Shown in pieces: positions 1 through 5,300 of a DNA stretch of 6,581 bases. Below the pieces are notes generated by a model. That model saw only the letters and a program-made list of their open reading frames with translations. It ran no database searches and was not told the DNA's origin. The position numbers were made by a program, and so were the translations under genes. Numbering within the stretch: position 1 is the first letter of the stretch; every line of letters starts with the position of its first letter. Where the stretch lies: contig JAFRNO010000583.1 in assembly GCA_017430155.1 (NCBI GenBank), positions 1 through 6,581 on the forward strand, given 5' to 3'. The stretch is from Kiritimatiellia bacterium. GTDB lineage: Bacteria > Verrucomicrobiota > Kiritimatiellia > RFP12 > UBA1067.

Positions 1-2276
1 ACGACGTCGTGGCAGCCGCCCTCGTTCACCACCGTGACCGTCTTGGCGAGTTCAATGGACTTGAACATCTCGCCGGGGTTGCACGCGCATTTCATCACCA
101 CGCGCCCTTCCACGGGATCGTACCAGTAGTCGAACTCGTCCTTGATTTCGTATGGACCCCAGAGTCTCTTGACGCCCCACTTCTCACCGTGGTTGAGGAT
201 CACGATGCCCACGTCGCGCGGGATAAAGCTGCGTTCGTCAACCGTCGCCTCCACCAGGCCGAGCACCTGGATGTCGAGCGAACAGTCGGGCGGCATCACG
301 TCGCCGATGCTGAAGTGCAGGGAGCCGTCGCCGCCAGGGCCGGCCATCACCACGTCGACCTCCTGCCATTGGGACGTCAGCGGCGACGAACTGATCTTCG
401 GAATGCCGCCGGACAGACGGCCGGGAAACGGCTTCGCGTACTTCGTGAATGAGACCGAGCCGATCATGAACGGCTTGCTCGCGCGCATCCGCAGCTTCAG
501 GACGGCGCACGGGGGCAGGTTCTTCACCTCGGGTCCCCACAGCTGGATGGAACTGCGCTTCAGCACCTTGCGGTAGCCCGACGCGTCGGGACGCTTCGTA
601 CACGTCGCGCGCACGAAGGTCTCGCCGTTCTCCGTGACCTTGGCGATCCGTCCCTTGGAGTTGTCCTGGAAGGAACACCCCCACCCGTCGATGGAACCGC
701 CCCACACCGCCTTGCCGGTAGTGACGGCGCGCTTCGCCGTGGACCACATGCCGGGCGACTCTTCGTACCAGTCCTCAGGACGCGACCGGTCGACTGACTG
801 CTGGAACGCGGGCTTCGGTCCCTTGCCGTACGAAGCGTACAGCACGGGACGCCCCACCTCGCCGCTCTTCGGTGTCAGCGTGCCTCGCCAGACGCATCCC
901 CGCTTGAACAGCACCCTGTCGCCCGGCTTCGCCGGCACCGCGTTCGCCTTGTCGAGCGTCTGCCACGCCGTCGCCGGGCTCAGGCCGTCGTTCGCGTCGT
1001 TGCCCGCCTCGCTGTCGAAGTAGAACGTCGTCGCCGGAGCGGCGTCTACGAGCGCCGCCGTGCGCGGCAGCAGTCGCCCGATGTTCGCGAACACCGCGTC
1101 GCCGAACCGCGCGCGCGTGAACGGGACGGGCTTCGTGGTGATTTCATCCGACCCGACCGCGCGTCCGTACTTGAACGCGCGCGTGAGCTGTCCGTCGGAC
1201 GTCAGGCAAGAAGACGGCAGCTTCGGATTGGCCACGGAGAGATACGCGTCGACCCGCGTCGGCTTCTCCACCGTCGAGATGCGTCCCGATTCCTTGAGCA
1301 GGCGATGGCACTCCGCCGCCGTGTAGAACGCGGGATCCACGAAACGGAAATCGGACGCGAGCGGCGCGCCCTTCGCACGGAGCTCCGCCACGGTGGCGTT
1401 CAACGTCTTCAGCACAAAGGGATAGTGGGTGCATCCGAGGATGACGGCACGGATCGGCGCGTCGCTGCCCGATGCGCGATGCTGTTCGACGAGCGCGACC
1501 AGGTTGGAGCGGGCGATGGCGTCCGCGGACGGCGAACCGGCCTCCACCGCGTCCGCGAGCCCCGCGCACCCCTGGTTGAGGATCGAAATGTCCTTCGTCA
1601 CGCCGCGCGATTTGAGCTCGGCGCGAATCGTCCGGGCGTAGGCGCCGGAGGCGATCGTGCCGGGCGTCGCCATCACGCCGATTGCGAACGGCGGCGAATC
1701 GGGCCGGGCGGCAAGCTGGTCGAGCGTGGCGCGGACGCCCGCCTCGATGACGCCCACCACCTTCGTGCCGTCGCCGATCGACGCGAGGTAGCGGCGGATG
1801 TCGTCCAGCCCCCACGCCGTGGCCGTGTTGCAGGCGATGACGATGATCTTCACGCGCTTCTTCGTGCCGCTCGGCATGTCCTCTTCCGCGTTTCGGTAGT
1901 AGCTGGTGCCGAGCAGGAACTTGGCGTCCTTCAGGATCAGCTCGCGCAGGTAGTCGCTCTTGCCCTCCGCCGAATAGTCGCCGTACGGCATGTTGGCCTG
2001 GTCGCCGAGGTACACGAAATGCTCCCGCGCGAGGTCGGGCACGCCGTCGGGACCGTACAGCCCCGTCGCGTTGTTGACCTGGTCCACGTCCAGCAGGCGC
2101 TCAAGGACGGTCAGACCGCCCAGCCCGGAATCAAACACGCCGATCGGCGCCTCGTCGCCCTGGTAGGGACGGCTCGCCGAGCCATCCATTTGGTAGGGAC
2201 GGCTCGCCGAGCCGTCCGCGACAAAGGCCGCGCTTGTCGCGGCCAAAAGCAGAACCGCAAATCTCATTTTTGCCAT
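1..2276 (-). CDS. Secreted Asp/Glu racemase (MurI-like) fused to right-handed beta-helix protein, 3' end outside window
   Basis: The frame is open from ATG at 2276 to position 1 with no stop, giving 758 codons and continuing outside. Residues 1-20 look like a Sec signal peptide (K3/R5, then a hydrophobic run), followed by a duplicated DGSASRPYQ peptide at 21-39. Residues 45-310 match glutamate/aspartate racemase: DSGLGG at 49-54, MPYG after a YLGD motif, ACNTA with Cys149, and GCTHYP with Cys282. The two cysteines are the expected acid/base pair. An extension follows to about 405. From about 418 the sequence (YFDSEAGNDANDG, then KPGDRVLF) is typical of secreted parallel beta-helix proteins. 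A probable jelly-roll region (about 540-690, with GDGSLHFSIGD) and a YDPVEGRVV segment near 715 follow. The start at 2276 is chosen for its Shine-Dalgarno; ATG 2267 is an in-frame alternative. Cytoplasmic MurI supplies D-Glu for peptidoglycan, but export and fusion make that role unlikely here. Family calls are by eye; the substrate is unknown. Confidence 0.85.
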   Translation of the reverse strand, partial: MAKMRFAVLLLAATSAAFVADGSASRPYQMDGSASRPYQGDEAPIGVFDSGLGGLTVLERLLDVDQVNNATGLYGPDGVPDLAREHFVYLGDQANMPYGDYSAEGKSDYLRELILKDAKFLLGTSYYRNAEEDMPSGTKKRVKIIVIACNTATAWGLDDIRRYLASIGDGTKVVGVIEAGVRATLDQLAARPDSPPFAIGVMATPGTIASGAYARTIRAELKSRGVTKDISILNQGCAGLADAVEAGSPSADAIARSNLVALVEQHRASGSDAPIRAVILGCTHYPFVLKTLNATVAELRAKGAPLASDFRFVDPAFYTAAECHRLLKESGRISTVEKPTRVDAYLSVANPKLPSSCLTSDGQLTRAFKYGRAVGSDEITTKPVPFTRARFGDAVFANIGRLLPRTAALVDAAPATTFYFDSEAGNDANDGLSPATAWQTLDKANAVPAKPGDRVLFKRGCVWRGTLTPKSGEVGRPVLYASYGKGPKPAFQQSVDRSRPEDWYEESPGMWSTAKRAVTTGKAVWGGSIDGWGCSFQDNSKGRIAKVTENGETFVRATCTKRPDASGYRKVLKRSSIQLWGPEVKNLPPCAVLKLRMRASKPFMIGSVSFTKYAKPFPGRLSGGIPKISSSPLTSQWQEVDVVMAGPGGDGSLHFSIGDVMPPDCSLDIQVLGLVEATVDERSFIPRDVGIVILNHGEKWGVKRLWGPYEIKDEFDYWYDPVEGRVVMKCACNPGEMFKSIELAKTVTVVNEGGCHDV
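2161..2189 (+). repeat. TGGTAGGG palindromic element, copy 1 (in frame, racemase gene)
   Basis: A TGGTAGGG leader is followed by a palindrome around CTCGCCGAG. One stem pair is broken here (CCATC instead of CCGTC). Copies 1 and 2 are tandem with a 30-bp (10-codon) period and keep the racemase frame open on the opposite strand. Each encodes DGSASRPYQ, between the signal peptide and the mature domain. Confidence 0.85.
2191..2217 (+). repeat. TGGTAGGG palindromic element, copy 2 (in frame, racemase gene)
   Basis: The stem is perfect: GGACGGCTC (2197-2205) pairs with GAGCCGTCC (2209-2217) around GCC. It is the intact neighbour of copy 1 and is likewise read antisense as DGSASRPYQ. Its position just after the signal peptide makes it a lengthened, probably disordered, mature N-terminus. 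Confidence 0.88.
2226..2244. repeat. Short palindrome within the signal peptide codons
   Basis: GGCCGCG (2226-2232) and CGCGGCC (2238-2244) pair around CTTGT. The hairpin lies within codons 11-17 of the racemase fusion. It may be chance in Ala-rich GC-rich coding DNA, or may lower translation initiation if it folds in the mRNA. Confidence 0.4.
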
Positions 2277-2284
2277 TTCCAAAT

Positions 2285-2290
2285 CCTCTC
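2285..2290 (-). promoter_or_regulatory. Shine-Dalgarno of the racemase fusion gene
   Basis: GAGAGG on the minus strand lies 8 nt upstream of ATG 2276. This spacing favours 2276 over the in-frame ATG at 2267, which would be 17 nt away. Confidence 0.6.
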
Positions 2291-2311
2291 TTCTTTGGAG
2301 ATCACGCGGTT

Positions 2312-2320
2312 ATGATACCA
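2312..2320 (-). promoter_or_regulatory. Extended -10 promoter for the racemase fusion gene
   Basis: The minus strand reads TGG-TATCAT, an extended -10 (TGn plus five of six bases of TATAAT). Transcription would start near 2305 (a G), giving a leader of about 29 nt that contains the Shine-Dalgarno at 2285-2290. No convincing -35 is visible; extended -10 promoters can do without one. Prediction from motif only. Confidence 0.5.
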
Positions 2321-2342
2321 TATTTTGGACGGAATATGCTAT
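2315..2342. promoter_or_regulatory. Dyad symmetry in the divergent promoter
   Basis: ATACCATATT (2315-2324) and AATATGCTAT (2333-2342) are inverted repeats with 10-nt arms, one mismatch and an 8-nt spacer. The arms largely coincide with the two back-to-back extended -10 elements, so the symmetry may simply reflect paired promoters. It could also be an operator for a dimeric regulator. The surrounding 2311-2346 stretch is a marked AT-rich island in GC-rich DNA. Confidence 0.45.
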
Positions 2343-2345
2343 ACT
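2337..2345 (+). promoter_or_regulatory. Extended -10 promoter for the HzsA-related gene, probably leaderless
   Basis: TGC-TATACT is an extended -10 with five of six consensus bases. Its last base is 7 nt before ATG 2353, so the start site falls at 2352-2353 and the mRNA would have no 5' leader. This fits the lack of any Shine-Dalgarno near 2353. No good -35 hexamer is seen; its expected place (about 2317-2322) overlaps the oppositely directed -10 box. Confidence 0.5.
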
Positions 2346-2352
2346 TCTCGGC

Positions 2353-5300
2353 ATGAGACCCTACGCCCTGCTGGCGGCCGTCTGTGCCGCGCTCGCGGGC
2401 CTCGCCGATACGGACGAGGCCGTGCGCGTCGTCCGTCTGCGCGACGAGGCCCTGCGCTTCAACGCCGACGCCGCGCGCCTCGCCGTGGCGGACCTCGCAC
2501 GTGACCCATCTTACGACGCCGCGCGCCATCGCGCCGCCGTGGAGTCGCTCGCCGCCCGCCGCGACTGGGCCGTCGCCCACCTCAATCCCACGAACGCAGA
2601 AGGACGCGCTGAGGCCGTCGCCCTCGTGGAGAACTACCGCGCGGCCCTGCTCGCGAACCCCCGGCTTGACGCGGACCGAATCCTCTGCGTGCGCCGGCAC
2701 CTCAGAAACTCCATCTGGCCAGCCGGGAAATACGGCTTGATCGGCGGCAGCGACGGACCTCCCCACTCCATACGCGCCCTTTCGCGCGACCTCGGGCTCC
2801 TCGGTCTCAACGCCCACAACCACATGGACCTCCGGCGCACGGGCTTCACGAACGACATCGCCGTGATCTCCAACCTCCGCGCCACCCCCACGTTCACAAC
2901 GCTCTACCGTCCGTCCGACACCTCCATCGTGCGCGACCTCGACCTCGACTTCGACGCCTCGCGCATCCTCTTCACCTCCTACCGCGGCACGAACAACCTC
3001 CTCGGCGTGTATGAGATTGCATTAAGTGGCCCTGCGGGCCTAAGTGCTGCTTCGCAGCTAAGTGGCCCTCCGGGCCTAAGTGCGCCTACGGCGCTAAGTG
3101 TTCCTACTGAACTTAGTCGCGAAGCGACACTTAGGGGCGAAGCCCCACTTAAAAACTTAAGGGCCGAAGGCCCACTTAATCTTCAGGCGAAACTTGTTTC
3201 GCCTGAAGACGGGCACTACGACATCCAATGGTGGGACGGCTGCTACCTGCCGAACAAGGATCAGGTCGTGATGCTCGGCACGGGCGCGTACCAGTTCCTC
3301 CCATGCGAGGACGGCAACTTCCCGATGTGCGTCCTCTACCGCATCGACCGCCGCACGGGCGAGACGATCCAGCTCACCTTCGAGCAGGACAGCGACTACA
3401 CGCCCGTCGTCCTCAACGACGGACGCGTCGCCTACACGCGTTGGGAATACTCCGACCTCCAGCACTACTTCTCGCGCGAGCTGATGACGATGAACCCCGA
3501 CGGCGTGGGCCAACTCGCCCTCTGGGGCAGCGGCTCCTACTTCCCCGCCTTCTTCGGCGGCGCGCGCTCCGTTCCCGACGACCCGCACAAGATCGTCCTC
3601 ATGGCCGGCGGACACCACGGCCGCGCCGAACACGGACGCATGCTCCTCCTCGACCCGACCCTCGCGCGCAAGTACCCGCTCGTCTTCGACCCGCCCGACC
3701 GCGAGTGGGGTCCGCCCCTCCACGCGCTCCGCATCCCCGCGAAAGTCCTCCCCGCCTCGGAGACGGGCTTCATCCACGAGTTCCCCGGACGCGGCAAGCC
3801 CGTGGAGGGCGACGTCTGCGACTTGCAGGTAGACAACCAGTTCGCGCGCGGCAAGCCCTATTTCTCGCATCCCTGGCCGCTCGGCGGCAACTATTTCCTC
3901 GTGAGCGCGAAATGCTCCAATGCCGGGCTCTTCGGCATCTACCTCGTCGACACGTTCGACAACATGGTCCTCCTCGCCGAAGTGCCCGACGGCGCGCTCT
4001 TCGAGCCGATCCTCTTCGCGCCGCGCACGCGTCCGCCCGTCATCGCCGACCGCCGTGTCAAGGGGGCGAAGACCTGCACCGTCCACATCGCCGACATCCA
4101 CAGCGGCCCCGGACTCAAGGGCGTCCCGCGCGGCACCGTGAAGAAGCTCCGCGTGTTCGCCTACCACTTCTGCTACCACAAGACCGGCGGACATGTGTCG
4201 ATGGGCCTCGACAAGGCCGAGGCGGGCTGGGACGTGAAGCGCGTGCTCGGCACGGTGGACGTGGAGTCCGACGGCTCCGTCTGCTTCGAGATGCCCGCCA
4301 ACACGCCCGCCTCGTTCCAGCCGCTCGACGCCGACGGCGCGGCCGTGCAGCTCATGCGCTCCTGGACCGTCGGCATGCCCGGCGAACGCGTCAGCTGCAC
4401 CGGCTGCCACGAGGACAACCGCTCGTCCGTCACGACCTCGCGCACGCTCGCCGACAAGCGCCCCATCCAGAAGATCCAGCCGCCCGACGCCGACGGTCCG
4501 CGCCCCTGGGGCTTCGCCACCGAGATGTACCCCCACTTTCTGGCCTCCTGTTCCTCCTGTCATGGTAGGGCGCGCTCGCCGAGCGCGCCGCCGAATGCCC
4601 AATTCTCTTTCACCACCACCCCCGAATCCGCCTACCGGTTCCTCCACCCCTACATCCGTCGGGGTGGCGCCGAGTCCGACCTGCGCCTGCTCGATCCGAT
4701 GGAGTTCCACGCCTCCACTTCGCCGCTCGTGCAGATGCTGAAGAAAGGCCACCACGGCGCGCGCCTCTCCGAAACGGGCTGGAAGCAGCTCTACACCTGG
4801 ATCGACCTCAACTGCCCCTTCTACGGCAAGTGGGCGCCCAAGCCCTTTAAGACCGACCACTTCGTCCAAGGCTGCACCGACCAGATCGCCCGCCGCAAGG
4901 CGCTCAACCGCGCCTACGCCGCTCTCGCCGACGACCCCGAAGCCGAGTACGACCGCTACGCGGTGAAGGTCGCTTCGCGACTAAGTGCTGCTTCGCAGCT
5001 AAGTGGCCCTTCGGGCCTAAGTGCTGCTTCGCAGTTAAGTGGGCCTTCGGCCCTAAGTGCGCCTACGGCACTAAGTGTTCCTACGGAACTTAGTCGCGAA
5101 GCGACACTTAGGGGCGAAGCCCCACTTAACAACTTAAACCTTAGGGGCGAAGCCCCACTTAACAACTTAACCCTCAAAGGTTGGCCCATGGATGTGCTTC
5201 AGGCCGCAGACGCCCAGCTCGGCGCAATCGACCAGATCGCACCCGTCACCACCAAGACCCTCGTCCTCGGCGCCGGCACCTCGATGACGTTCCGCCGCAT

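Noticed and set aside
1144..1815. Minus-strand frame of 223 codons within the racemase gene
   Set aside because: It is Arg-rich and in another frame; the true frame contains the ACNTA and GCTHYP motifs of the racemase.
1305..2315. Plus-strand frame of 336 codons opposite the racemase gene
   Set aside because: Arg/Val-rich shadow with no recognisable domain; the minus frame explains the region fully.
3022..3180. CRISPR array
   Set aside because: The repeat unit is 18 bp with 5-bp stems and no unique 30-bp spacers, it is translated in frame, and no cas gene is present.
3157..4869. Long minus-strand open frame (570 codons) opposite the HzsA-related gene
   Set aside because: It is an antisense shadow of GC-rich coding DNA. 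The product is low-complexity and Val/Glu/Gly-rich with no family resemblance, whereas the plus frame has clear domains.
4969..5173. Integron attC-like recombination array
   Set aside because: The stems are only 5 bp with triloops, lack attC R and L boxes and extrahelical bases, and no integrase or cassette genes are seen.
4956..5189. Minus-strand open frame of 77 codons over array 2
   Set aside because: It is open because the palindromic units read similarly on both strands; it has no Shine-Dalgarno or family match.
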